The translations under genes and the position numbers were made by a program. DNA of 64,000 nucleotides from Chrysoperla carnea (lineage: Eukaryota > Arthropoda > Insecta > Neuroptera > Chrysopidae): the NCBI RefSeq assembly GCF_905475395.1, contig NC_058337.1, forward strand, positions 118,104,368 to 118,168,367, given 5' to 3'. Each line of letters starts with the position of its first letter. The first letter of the stretch is position 1. Of the stretch, positions 13,478 to 26,000 are shown piece by piece. Below the pieces are notes generated by a model, which worked only from the letters and a program-made list of their open reading frames with translations, made no database searches and was not told the DNA's origin.

Positions 13478-13985
13478 CTACAATAGGGCAACCGGAGCAG
13501 TGCCCCGGAGCCCACACACGGAAATTTCTTTTTAAAAATATATTGTTTTGGCCCACAAAATTTTTGCTGTCGATACTGTATATTAAATTTAGGGCCCCCT
13601 AGCGTTTGCTATATCAATTACTTAAAACTTCAGTTCAATTTATATACGTCAAATATGTATCTAAATCTAAGCACATAAATAAATTGTTACCCATATAATA
13701 TAAGTAAAGTTTGTTATATAAATATTTATAAAATTAACATAACCTCGATTGTGAACTATATTCTCATCGAGAACAGTGTTAGCAACCTCGAAGAGCTGTA
13801 TTTTGTTTCTACAAGATGTGAATAAAAAATTTTTGATCGACAAAATACTATATTATTTTTACTTTGCATTTCTACAACATTATTATAACGAGTGATTTTT
13901 GGATGGGGTCCCAAATTTGGATTTGTTTCGAAGCCTTTTTAGCTCCACTTTCGGCCCTGTTGCACCCATTACAAGTCCTTAGAAA
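13478..13985. mobile_element. Possible hAT-like non-autonomous element
   Basis: The left edge has CAATAGGGCAACCGGAGCAG followed by TGCCCCGG. The right edge, reverse complemented, has TAATGGGTGCAACAGGGCCG. The resemblance is to the ends of hAT-type MITEs. The target duplication is not clear, so this is a tentative call. Confidence 0.3.
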
Positions 13986-15254
13986 ATTAATAATTTTTGG
14001 ATAGTATTCCATTAAGTATCTTATCTTATTAAGCCGAATTTACATTAATAAGAAACAATAGCTCATTTTATGAGATAAAATACTACATCAAAATTAATAG
14101 ATATTGCAAAATCAATTTATGACCCAAAAATCAATGAGCAATAAACTTCAAACTGATATAACTTGGATAAATTCCTAATGAGTCATTTATGGCAAAAGTT
14201 AGCAGTAGTTCGTGTGTAATCAAATTATTTTTGCAAGAATATTTTTAACAATTTTTCAAACGACTGCGCATCTAGGCCCTGAACTAAAATACACAAGTTT
14301 AATTTTTTTTAAAGAACATAAAACAATTTTGTTTAAAACTGCTTAGTTTGCAATTTTCACAACAAAAATTTGACTTCCTGTTAATCACTTAGTTTTAACC
14401 TAAGTTAATTAATAATAGCAATATACTTATTATCTCGACTTTGGAAAATTTTTGGCGAGAATTCAATCATTCGGAAGAATTTTTCAAGAAAATTATTCGA
14501 TAATATTTTAGATAGTTTCATAAAATATTCGACAAATGTAAAAATCGTTGATTAATTTACTGAGAAAGGTCTGGATTTTATGGAATATATACCCTTTTGA
14601 TTTTTAAACCTTATTATATTAATTGTCCCAATTAAATTTTTGGTAATCGATTCACTCGGAAAATTCGTAGGAGTGTTTTCAAAGAATTTAAATTATTTTA
14701 CATAATTTATATTAAAAACAATTTAACTGCTGATTAAGTGCTAATTAGTGTTTCATTATCTATTCCCACTACGAAATAAAAACCTAAATGATTAGCATTT
14801 TTTATTATTAAAAAAAAAAATGTACTCAATACACGTTTGTCTGGTAACTTGGCAACATATTATTAACCAAACACAAATAATTTCGACTCACCAAACAAGT
14901 GACCCACACTTTATTAAATATAGTACAAATATCCGTATTGTGGACCCCAAATACTGCAAAACACTTACCAAAAGTCCTGTTTCCACACTAGGCAATAGTG
15001 TTAATCTTGACCCGTCTACAAGACCATTTTCCAATAATGTTCCCTCACGTAATTGCCTAGAAAATCAAAAGAAAAATAAACAATTCATGAATTACTTTTT
15101 ATAAACAATACACAAAATGGCGTCGAATTTTATCGTGACATTGTTTCAATACTTGTTTTAATTTATCTAATATTAATTACTTATTCGTTTTAAAAATAAT
15201 TATCGAGAAAAAGAAAATTGATGAAAATTTTTTCATAGGAAAATGACTACTTAC

Positions 15255-15484
15255 TTATCACGATAAAGGAGACATATCCGTTCTTTGTGTACTTTCAATT
15301 TTTTTGATACAATTTTCTTAAAATTTTCAATACTAGTTTGAGGATCCACTCGAATAAACCAACTACCACCAGTTGTTGGGGTAATATTTACAGTAATATC
15401 ACTAGGGCAGCCACACCCCGCAGAGCCTTGTGTTGATGATAGTGGAGGGCTGTTACAATTCTGGCCACTCTTTTGACTATCCAT
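15255..15484 (-). CDS. Midnolin / stuxnet-like protein, first coding exon (partial)
   Basis: This is the N-terminal 76 codons plus two bases of a protein with a ubiquitin-like domain. After a Ser/Gln/Gly-rich lead of about 28 residues come DITVNITPTTGGSWFIRV and LKVHKERICLLYRD. These align with the ubiquitin-like domain of vertebrate midnolin, which has the matching stretch LKVPKERLALLHKD. Midnolin carries nuclear proteins to the proteasome without ubiquitination, and the fly homologue is stuxnet. ATG is at 15484-15482. The exon ends at a consensus donor (GATAA then GTAAGT, 15254-15249), so the rest lies to the left, beyond a first intron that must span most or all of 1-15254. The gene is divergent from DCAF15, about 1.5 kb apart. 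An alternative is another ubiquitin-like-domain protein, but the KVxKERxxLLxxD block favours midnolin. Confidence 0.75.
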
Positions 15485-16975
15485 GTTTTAAGTTATATCA
15501 CAACACACGACAATAATTCACTAATTTTATTTTAGCACCACTCAATTTATTTATTTTTTTTATAAGCACTACACCCAAAATTATTTTATTTTAAAACAAA
15601 GCATTCACTGCCTCTGGAGCACTTCACATATACACACAGTACAAAAAAAAAGTAGCGGATCAGCACACTACACAAATGTACGATCGCTCTCTTTTAACTT
15701 CATTCCAACTTCTCCAAAGTCTAAATCCCTTTGACTACACTTCCCCGACTACCGGCTGATAAATGATTAGTTCAATGTTTATACCATCAGATGGCATATT
15801 ACACTGTAACAATGTCAAATATAAACAATCATTTATCGAATAAAATATATTTTCGAAGATAATCAATGATAAATTTTAGATTATCAACATAACGATTGAT
15901 TTTTTATCATCATATTGTAGCAAATTTTTAATATTTGTTTAATGTTTGAGAGAAATTTTCAAACACTTGACAGATAACAAATGATAAATTTGAAATCTGC
16001 AAACATTCAAAGTAAATAAAATAGAATGGTCCCTAAATTATTATAACAGATATTCATAGTATTTCCCAAACAACGGCTTAAGGCTTTTACTAATCGATGA
16101 TGGCATAAAGATTCTTTACATACAAAAATGTATATACGAAAGATGCTGTATGTATACAACTAAATGTTACAGAAGTTCTAAATTCAAAATTTCAACATTC
16201 TATGACTAATGGTTTTTCCGTTATGTGAAATATAAATGACGAGTTGTTATCTAAATGTTATAAACAGTCATAAACCAAATTTTCAACATTCTACAATTAA
16301 TGGTTTTTAGACTTTGCAAGATATATCGAAAAATTTCGATACATAAAAGGAACACATATTTAGGTGTACCTGTCCTTTGGCCCCTAAGGGGAGGGTGCAA
16401 AACAGGAATTTTCGATCTAAAAGGGTTAAAATGTAGCATTTTGAGACATTAATTTGAGGATCGCGAAAATAAGATCTATGTATAGATAATTTTTAGAAAC
16501 ATCGATTACATCCGACATTAAGTAAATAAAAGGATTACTACGTTTTTTTCGGCTTGTTTTTCAAGAATATTTAAGGAAAAATCATCATGACATTAGACAT
16601 TAGTGGTGCGTTTTTAAGCTACAGCTTAAATTCTTACTATGAATACAGCATCTCAAATATCTTATTTAAATGAAATCAAAGGAGTTAAAAAATTATTAAA
16701 AGTATTCCTTCATAAATATTTACATAATAATATAATTATATAAAATAAAATTAAGCACTGATTAAAAATAATTATACTAAAAAAAAATAATTAATAAATT
16801 GATTTTCTTCTATAATAAAATAAAAAATAAATAAATATCGTGAGATGCACTTGATCAATTAACCATAAATGCGTTCAAAGATAATCGTCGGGGTTCGTTG
16901 TTCGTCCTTCGAATCAAATATACTGACTCTTGAATAGAACATCAACAAATCAAAGAATTTAATGAAAACATCAAC
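15485..16975. promoter_or_regulatory. Shared upstream region of midnolin-like gene and DCAF15
   Basis: This 1.5-kb stretch separates two divergent start codons. The part next to midnolin (15485-15780) is less AT-rich and is probably 5' UTR and promoter. At about 16180-16330 there is a weak two-unit tandem repeat (CAACATTCTATGACTAATGG and CAACATTCTACAATTAATGG, about 92 bp apart). I see no clear TATA box for either gene. Confidence 0.4.
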
Positions 16976-17003
16976 ATGGACACTGATAGTAATTCAGAAA
17001 TAG
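16962..17003 (+). promoter_or_regulatory. Short upstream ORF overlapping the DCAF15 start
   Basis: An ATG 14 bases before the DCAF15 start opens a 13-codon frame that ends at TAG inside DCAF15 exon 1, in another frame. If the transcript includes it, ribosomes using it would bypass the main start. The main start has the better context (ATCAACATGG). Confidence 0.35.
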
Positions 17004-20000
17004 ATAATTCTGAAAAAAGTGATTCTTCAGACTGTGATGAAAGTGATGTTATTGAAATAAAACCCCCAAAAGATTACAATGTTGTACATAAAATATTTAA
17101 TAGACAGGTAAATATTAGAAAAAATATAGATAAAACTAAGGTTATTTTAAAAAACCATTACATGATGATGAAAAATATAAATTTTTTTTTTGGTATTTTT
17201 CATTTTACAGTTGTATGGACGATTTTCACGTAATCCAAAAGCAAAAACTGATAAAGTATTTAATTCATTACCTGATCGATTATGTTTTAATTTTTCTGAA
17301 GTAGTACCATTTACGGATGAAACAATGTAAGTATTCCTCGTTTACCATTTTTGCATGTTTATGCTTATATTTTTAAATTTTTTACTCAAATAAGAAATTT
17401 GTTTAAATATTATATTTTCATTGATCATAAAATATTCGAATTGAAGGCTTTGGTGTAGGTATTATGTAGAAATTTTCTTTAAAGTGATTTATTAATAGTT
17501 TGATGGAAGACTATACTTTTACATGTTAAGGGATGCAATAGGATATTTTTTCCAAAAAATTGGAAGCTTTTTGGTTATTCATTAGGTCCAATCTAGAGTA
17601 AAGTAAACAATAAGGGATTTATTGGAAAATCATGTATAAAAAAAAAAGAAAGGACTTAAAATTAACTTCATCCAAATCACTGTTGACTACACATTTAAGT
17701 TTTAATACAGCTCCAAAAATTTTATCGGAAACTTTTGTACAGTAATTGGAATCGTTCTGAGTGTCTAGAGAGGGTAGGCTTGGATTAATAATAAAATAAA
17801 GCTAGCAACCTGTTAAGATATCGCGTCTTTAAGGTTTATTAAGCTCAAGTTTCACCAATTGTTACTGATGAAAAAAAACCAACCGATCGAAATGAATGCA
17901 AAAATTTGTATGGATTTAAATTAAAATAATACATTTAATTACGAATTACTTTTGATGGTTTAATTTTTCGAAAACAGACTAAGCTGATTACTAGTATTTT
18001 ATTAAAATTTCCTCATCCAAAATTCAATGTTCAAATTGATCAAATTACATTTTCTATAAAAACGGCTGTACAGTTCTCGGCTCTTTTGATTCTCAGCCGC
18101 AAGTCTGTCTATAATTACTAGATATACTGTCACTCTGAATGTTTCTCGACAGATAATGAAGAAGTAATATCTTCGGCAAATTCATCTGCTGTGAGCTTTC
18201 TTTTTCGTACCCTCTTTGTGTCCTTTTCATATTCTTCGAGTATTGATAGTTCCAAGGCTTGCTGTTAATTCTTATTAAAATTTCCCCTTTCTGCAGAAAC
18301 TATATGCATCATACTGCCATACATTTGAATAACTGTACAAATTTCAATATCAACAGAGTCTTATTTTTTCAGAGTCATACTTATACAATTTTATGTTTGT
18401 TTAAAAACTTCCACGCGCGCCCCTTGTATCTATAGGCACGTACCTACTTTGCCTTATGGATAATCCTCCCCTAAAAGTACTTGAACTGCTAGGTGGAGCA
18501 TCAAAAAAAATTTGCCATCGAACTTGGTTCTTGGTTAGAGCCATATTTCTATCCTAATCTTTCCACCTTTATCCAGCGTTTCTCGACACTTCGCCTCCAA
18601 ACCTGTCCCCATTTTCTATTGAAAATTTGTCTTTTAATGGGTATTTCATCTGTTTACACTTTATTTCAAGACTGCTTCTTGACCTCCTGTCGAAAATCGC
18701 TATAAAATCAACTTACTACACGTGCGGTAAACTTAATACACGTCTAGAGGATATAAGTTTTGGCAAGTGCTCGATAAATCAATTTTTGTTGATTTTGTAG
18801 CTTCTGAGAATTCTTGATACAGAATACGCAGAGTTTAGCTTATTTATGAAATTAAAACATAGAATGCCTTACCAGCAAACTAATTCATAATTCTGTTTTT
18901 TCCTTTAATAGCCATCAAGTATTTATGGGTTTCTCTCAATGTGGACGCTTTTTACTTAGTTATAGTGTAAAACACACATTAAACATTGATGGTTTTTTCC
19001 TATCACATCAATATGTCCTCCACGTGTGGAGTTTTGTACCAGGAAGGCAAGCAAAACTTGTAGCAGAACATCGTATATTTCGTCATTTTAAACACCATGA
19101 GGATGATTTGGAAGTCACAATGTGTCAATGGCCCACCGACTTAGAAAAATTAGTTATTTATGGAACTTGGTAAGTTGAATATTTGTTTTGAATTTTTCTT
19201 TTATCCTTTTTCTGGCGTTGTTTTATGTTTTTGTGTTTTATAAGCTGAAATGGAATTTCTTCACACAAATGAAAGCGTTTTCTCTTTAAAAAATGTTTAA
19301 TAATTTCTAAAATTAATATAATTGTAGAATAAAGGATTATCATAGAAAAATGATCAAGATAAAAGTTGTTTGGATCGAAAGGCGGAAAATAATTCTAGCC
19401 TTGAGTTTGACCCAGACCTTGAAGAGAGAAAGTTTGGTAGACTAGCCAAAAGAAAGCCACTCAAGAAGTTACAAATATGTATTAATCCATTAACAAAAAG
19501 AGTGCTTTTCTGTGTACTAAAATTGATCCTCATTAAAAGTCGATATTTTTTGGCAATCCAAACTTTTATTTGAAACATTTTTTTTGATAAAACTTAATTT
19601 TTGAGTCGAGAAAAACATCTTCTATACTCAATATTAAAAATCCTTAATGGCATGAACTTTAATCGAACATCTCTTTTGATACAATTTTTCCATAAGAAAA
19701 TTAATAAAATATGTTGTAAATTCTCGATAGATATTTAAAAGAATTAGTAAAAGATCATCATTAGTTTCAATTTGTTGTATTTTTTAGCCAAGACCAGTGT
19801 CACCAGTCTGAAGCCTATTTAACTATAGTTACACTGCCTTCAATGCAGAGATGCAAAGACTGTACCACAGAATCCTCAAATAAAAATGAAGGTACACCAA
19901 TTCACTTTTCAAAGTCCCTTCACAAATTTAAATTTTTCTGCATTGTTTTTACAGATACAACATTCATGCCACTATCTACCTCACAGTGCCTAAAGCACGG

Positions 20001-23000
20001 TGTTACTGTCGATGCAATGTTAAGTATAATGCCACCATATCCAAAATTTCGACCCAACATCAGTCTAGCCTACCCCGATCATATAATACTAAACACAGGC
20101 CATTATTTATACGCTTTAAATATTAGCTTAGATAATAATAACTTAAATAAAAGTGATGAAAACGGTGCTCCAAGTGGTCTCGTTGGTGTTTCAAAGACTG
20201 CCTCCATAACATCTTTGGTCCAATCAGAATTTACAAATTATCCCGATAACATGAGTGATATTTCGGAAAGTGTTAGCATTAAACATGAATATGATGTCCA
20301 GACCCAACACAGTGCGTGCGACTTTGTATCGGATGTTAGTGATTGTGAAACCGACTTAAGTGAATATTCCAAACCGTTTCACGAATTAAATATAAGTTGT
20401 GAACCGTTAAATGTTACCGGCCGTAGTTATTGGACATCATCGTCAATCGTACCCGAATCTTCATCTACAACGAAACCCACTTCAACAGCAGGTCAACCTC
20501 CTCGAGGTGTTAAAATGAGCTTGCATAAAAAGGAACCAACTACTTCGCAAGAAAAAAAGAAAATTGATATAGAAAGTGCAGAAAAAGCTTACGAATTTAC
20601 TGAAGAGACAGAGAAATGTGAAAAATTAAGTTTATTCCGAAAAAAACGTTTAGCTGATAAAAAATATGAATTTTCGGAAGATAATTGCGAAAATATTGTA
20701 CCATTTAATTTGTTGCGATTTGAAAGACGATTTTGTGGTGGTGTTAAAGGGCAAACGACATCGAAAAGTTTGATACGATCACCGGATAATCAATTTTTGA
20801 GTCCTCGAAATAATTCCTCGCCACGATCGCCGATTTTATCTCCAAATTCTCGTGGAGGTCCTTTTTCACCAAGTGGAAGTGGTGGATCTTCGCGGACTTG
20901 TGTATATAATCGTTTAGTTTCGCCATCTCCAACAAATCGAAAATCGCCATTAAGTCCTCGAGGAGAAAAATATAATATTTATAGTCCCAGCCATATTGAT
21001 GATTACTCCGATATTGATTCGAAGTTCGTATTGCGACAAATAAATAATATATCCAGTCCAAAAGTTACGGAATTATCTTCTTCAGATAATTTTCATAGGC
21101 GTGATTCTTCATTAGAGCGATTTATGAGTTGTAGTACAAGTTCGAATACAAACACAGCTGGTGCAAGTAGTTTAAGTGATAATGGACTTTTGATTGTCGA
21201 TGATAAAGCGAAAGTATATAGTTCCAAAGATTCATTTCAATGGATCAAAGAAATTGTTCGACGTTATAGTGCAATCGATTTTGAAAGTGCATCGTCATTA
21301 GTTTCAGATGGTTTGAGAGGTAAGTTTTGTATGCCGTGTCCCAGATAAATTATTCCTAATTTTTACAACTCACATATTTTATTAAAGTAAACAATTTCTA
21401 CCGAAGTAAATGTACCGTTCGAAATATGTCGAGATAAAAATATTGTTGATACTGAAAATTGAATTAGGTTAAGTTAGGTTAGAGTGACTGTCCTGGGATG
21501 GGACACACTTAGACCATAGGGTCCGTTGTGATACCGTTAATGGGTAGGCCCATCCCCGTCCACTACTCCATGAACCATTTGGAGCTGTTTAAGAACAGCA
21601 GGAGGGCTTTGACGTCGACTGACCTTAGGTCGGAGGGGTCGTCAAAGAGAGGCTGGTTCAAGTAAGTCCATCTCCTCATGAAAAGAGCTGGGCAGTGACA
21701 GAGAAGATGAGACATCTTCTCTCTTGCTGTGAAACTCATCGTTTTGCTGAAAAACGCGAAAAGCCTAGTTTTTCAAACTTCCTCCCTCAATAAAATTTTT
21801 TCCACAAGGGGGATTGATGGGGATTTTTTACAAGTCATTTATAATAGTATTCTGAACATTCATACCAATTTTTAGCTCTATGGGAATTTTTGTAACCTTA
21901 CTTATATTTTATGGACTAATTTGACTGGATAATGAATTAAAAATGTAAATTTCCGAAGAATAATTTTTTTAAATTATTTACACTTGACAAATTTTTTTTG
22001 TAGATGATTATGTGTCCGTCGAATTGCCAGTATTAGTGCATACAAAGAGTTCAGGGGAAGAACATCATTTGGATGCGGTACCAAGTCATGTGTCCGACGA
22101 CGCTATTGGACCTGGTATCACCTTGGTTCATAAAACATTTGATGCTGAACAATTTTGCCATCGTACAGCAAAACGTATATGCACAGAACATGATTTAAAA
22201 TTCACATTTTGTGCTGACTATGATATTAATATTATTGATGTAAGTTAAATTTCAGCTTACCTTTTAAAAGTACTCTAATACAGGAGTGAAACCTTTATGT
22301 GTCAACATGCCATTTTTCTAAAGAAATTTTTAATGAAACCATTTGACATGCCGTTAAATAATTACTCTTTCTTTTGACAAAGTTTATTATGCCGAGCAAT
22401 GACATTTGTAGCAGAGTAACTTTCCGCGCTCGTATGATAATATACGCTTAAAAGAATGATTAATTTAAATTTCGTTTAATTTCAGATTTGTCCATTAAGT
22501 GGTGATGTAATATGCTCAGCGTATATTGAAGTTGGTGCAACAAAAGGACGTTTAGTGGGTGCAGCACGAGTGTACTGTATACGATTTATATTTGTATGGG
22601 GTGCTGGACGACCTGGTGGCAGTCATTGTATAATATTAAATTCAGATACAGCACCTGAATTACGGCCATTATATAAGAAACGACCTGAAAATCCGGCAAT
22701 ATCCTTGCGATCACTAATACCACGTACACATTTTCGTAAGACCCGTGTTATGGTACATTATTCTGGCATTTATTCCGGTAAGTTTAACATTTCATGAAAA
22801 TTATAATAAAATTTCTAATTTTGATTTTTTATTTTGTTTTAGAACGATCCCTTACGAAATTAAGGGATGAAGATAATTTAATAAGTATTGTTTACGATGC
22901 TGGAGGTAAGTTTTTTGTTTTTAATTATTTTTTTTTATGTTTGAATCGTTAAGTCTACTGGATTTTGCTAGTTTTATAATTTAATTCTTTTGAATTCATA

Positions 23001-26000
23001 AACTAATAAATCCATTGTACTATCTGATGACTCCCAAAAAATTTACGGTAAACATTTTATACGAAATCCTGGGTCTCGAATGTATAGATCCTTTTTCTAT
23101 GGTTCTTCTTAGCTAAACCTTGGATAGACGTAGGTTAGGTTAGAGTGGCTGTTCTGGGGTAGGACACACTTAGAACATAAAGTCCGTTGTGATGAAGTTG
23201 ATTCGTTATTAAGAGTAATTTTCTGTATGTTATATTTCAAGTAGACTTAACGATCCCAGCCAAAACGTACTGCTTAAAGAACTAAATTTTGAAGCAAATT
23301 ATTTCTTTTTAGATTTCGATGACTTTTATTTCATTTAATGACTGTGGATGAGCATTAAAAAAATGTGGATAATTCTACGTCTTCAAACACTCAAGTATTT
23401 CCCCTTTAGATATTTATTTAGTTAAACAATAATCATTATTTTTCATTTTTTGTTCATTAATTTATATAGTTTCCCCACATACCACCTTTTACCCTCTCTT
23501 TTTTTTAAGTAAGAATTATTTGTTCATATTATTTTTTTATGAATATTTGATGAAATCTCAGTGCGTAATTTAAAATTTTTAAGATTCAAACATGGGATAA
23601 TCAGTGAGATTTTTTCCAATGTTGGAAAAATAAGGGATAATTTTTATAAGCTTTTGTTGCAATACAAAAATAGTTGACTGTCACTAAATTTTATTCGAAA
23701 GTAATTTAAATTGGTCCATAAATAATAAAGAGATTATTTCTATAAATATATCTTATTTTGAGTTTTAAGTCTTAATTTGATTTATATTTAAAAATTGTAT
23801 ATTTGAATTTTAAAAATTAGTCAACTACCATTTAACGTCGTAACGCCATATTGGTTGAGACTTAATAGTCCTAAAAACTCACAATTCTTATCCTATGTTT
23901 CAGAGTTTAGTGTACTTAAAAAAAAAATTTAATCTCATAAAACTGAATAAAATTAAACAATTAATGACGCACATAAAACACAGATGTTTATTCCAAATCT
24001 AGATGTATCACTAATCTATATAAAACACTGGATAAAGTATGACGTCACGTAAAGAGTCGGGAATAGAAGTCATATCAAGTTAAGGATGCGTGCAAATGTA
24101 TATAAATAATTAATTTGACTGGTTTCTCAGGCCGACATATCGGCTAATAATACTAAAGAATACTTTAAGCATTTACTCGACCTATATTTCCATAAAAAGT
24201 TATCAAAAAGCATTTCTGTTTTTCATGAAAAAGGTTTATTGTCTATTTGTCGCTTGGAGTTTGTCTTACAGTTGAAACAGATTCGAATTATTTTAGTTGT
24301 AAACAATTTAGGTTTAGTATAAATGTCTGTGTATTAAATTTTAATAATTGCAGCTTTGTATTTTTCTTGAACGAATCTTCAAGAAAATTTTACAAAAAAA
24401 GACACAAAAATCGAATATTATTTAATTAGTTTACAAATTAATTAGTTTTTTTGTTTTATGTATCGCGTGAATTTCAAAATAAAAAAATCTAAAAGATACA
24501 TAAAATTTATTCAAAAAAACAAAACAACGGTGATACTCATAGACTTACAAATTATAAAATAGATATATTATAATACATTATTTTCAATGTCGTTTATAAT
24601 TTTTTTTTTTCTATTTTTTGAAAAAAAAAAAAAAATTATTCCTCATTTTTACTTCGCTATCAAATGTACATACGTGAGTTCGTTGATGGAGTATCTGTGA
24701 CGTTCAGTGTTCAATCTTTTTTTTGGCCTTGAAGACACATAATTTCAATGTTTGTATCCTCGAAAATTATACGTCCGAGAGCTGTGACAAAATAAAATAT
24801 CGTAAATATGATTTTTTTTTCATTTTAAGTCGGTGGCATTAGTGTGATCAAACAGACTTGCCATTGTGATTGCCGGATTGGCAATCGTTAACGCATCTAA
24901 ATTGGTTATTACAAATCTAATGTCACAACATGATGTCCCCCCTCAAACTCAGCAACTTTTGCATGAGATATTTTTTGATTGGTTAATTGCAAAACAAGCT
25001 ATTAGCCATTACAGATTAAAGTGATCCACCCTTTATTCGTCTGATAAACAAAAAAACGAATTTTCGCGAATTTAATATCCTAATTATTTTAGAAAATACT
25101 ATCATTTGTCCATTTAATGTTTAGTTTTCAAGATATTGCCTAAAATTATCTCTGTATGAATTTCTAAATCTTCAGGGAAAAATATGATAAATTATGTTGC
25201 AAAATCGGGAATCATCGGGGAATTTTTAAAGTTGATAGTTGATATTTGTGGTGATCGTAAAGTTTTGAAAATTATATTATGGTCCGTAATGACATAAACA
25301 GCACGGTAACTTTAAAATCGAAGCTTCTACTGCTTAAATTAATTGAAAATACATATTTGCGATTTCGCTTTTCTCGCGCAGCACTCAAACGTATTACAAA
25401 GCTTCGTCAAGGCCAAACAAACAGATTGAGACCAGCAGTACTGCATTTGTCACCAATGAACTTCCGGAGACTGTTTTTGTACATCTGATTAGAGACTAAT
25501 TTTTTGCATAATAATATGATAAACTTTTTTTTTACATAATTATTAGTAATTTAGGAAAATACAATTAAATTTTTAGATCGAAAACATAAAAAAAAAATCA
25601 TTTAAAAAAATAAATCCTCAAATTATTATTAATAACTTATGCTAAGAATGATTATAAATACGTGTTACAACGAGTTTTCCTTCTTTTTTCTAATTCTTCC
25701 TGTAATATATTTGTGTCCCGACAATGGTAAGATAAATGTCGTGGAATAAATGTTTATTACAATTCTTGTATTACAAAATTTTTGTTTCCATAGTTTATGT
25801 TTTATGATGGCAATTTAAAAAACAAAAGTAGATTAAATAATTTAAAAAAATTGTAAATTTTACCGTGTTTAGAAAAGTATGAAAAAAAGGATTTAAATCA
25901 GGATGGGAAAAAAGTTAATAAGGAATTTATTGTAAACACATTTTACAATGGAAGGGTGTCACTCCCGTAGTGTACTCTTTGCTTACACTTTGACTTCATC

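Larger units (their letters stand above)
1339..15254. other. Non-coding stretch, presumed first intron of the midnolin-like gene
   Basis: No reading frame here resembles a conserved protein. I searched the minus strand for the next midnolin exon (continuation of the ubiquitin-like fold) and found none. The recognisable content is the repeats listed separately. The parts 2290-3500, 3830-4630, 6250-8190, 9180-9710, 10120-10930 and 13990-15250 are AT-rich and I see nothing definable in them. Confidence 0.5.

Noticed and set aside
18493-18705. Plus-strand frame of 70 codons in DCAF15 intron 2
   Set aside because: No domain and no splice sites, and it lies next to a hAT-like terminus; treated as transposon-derived.
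20744-21061. Minus-strand frame of 105 codons inside DCAF15
   Set aside because: It is antisense to the Ser-rich DCAF15 coding exon; codon bias of the sense gene explains the open frame.
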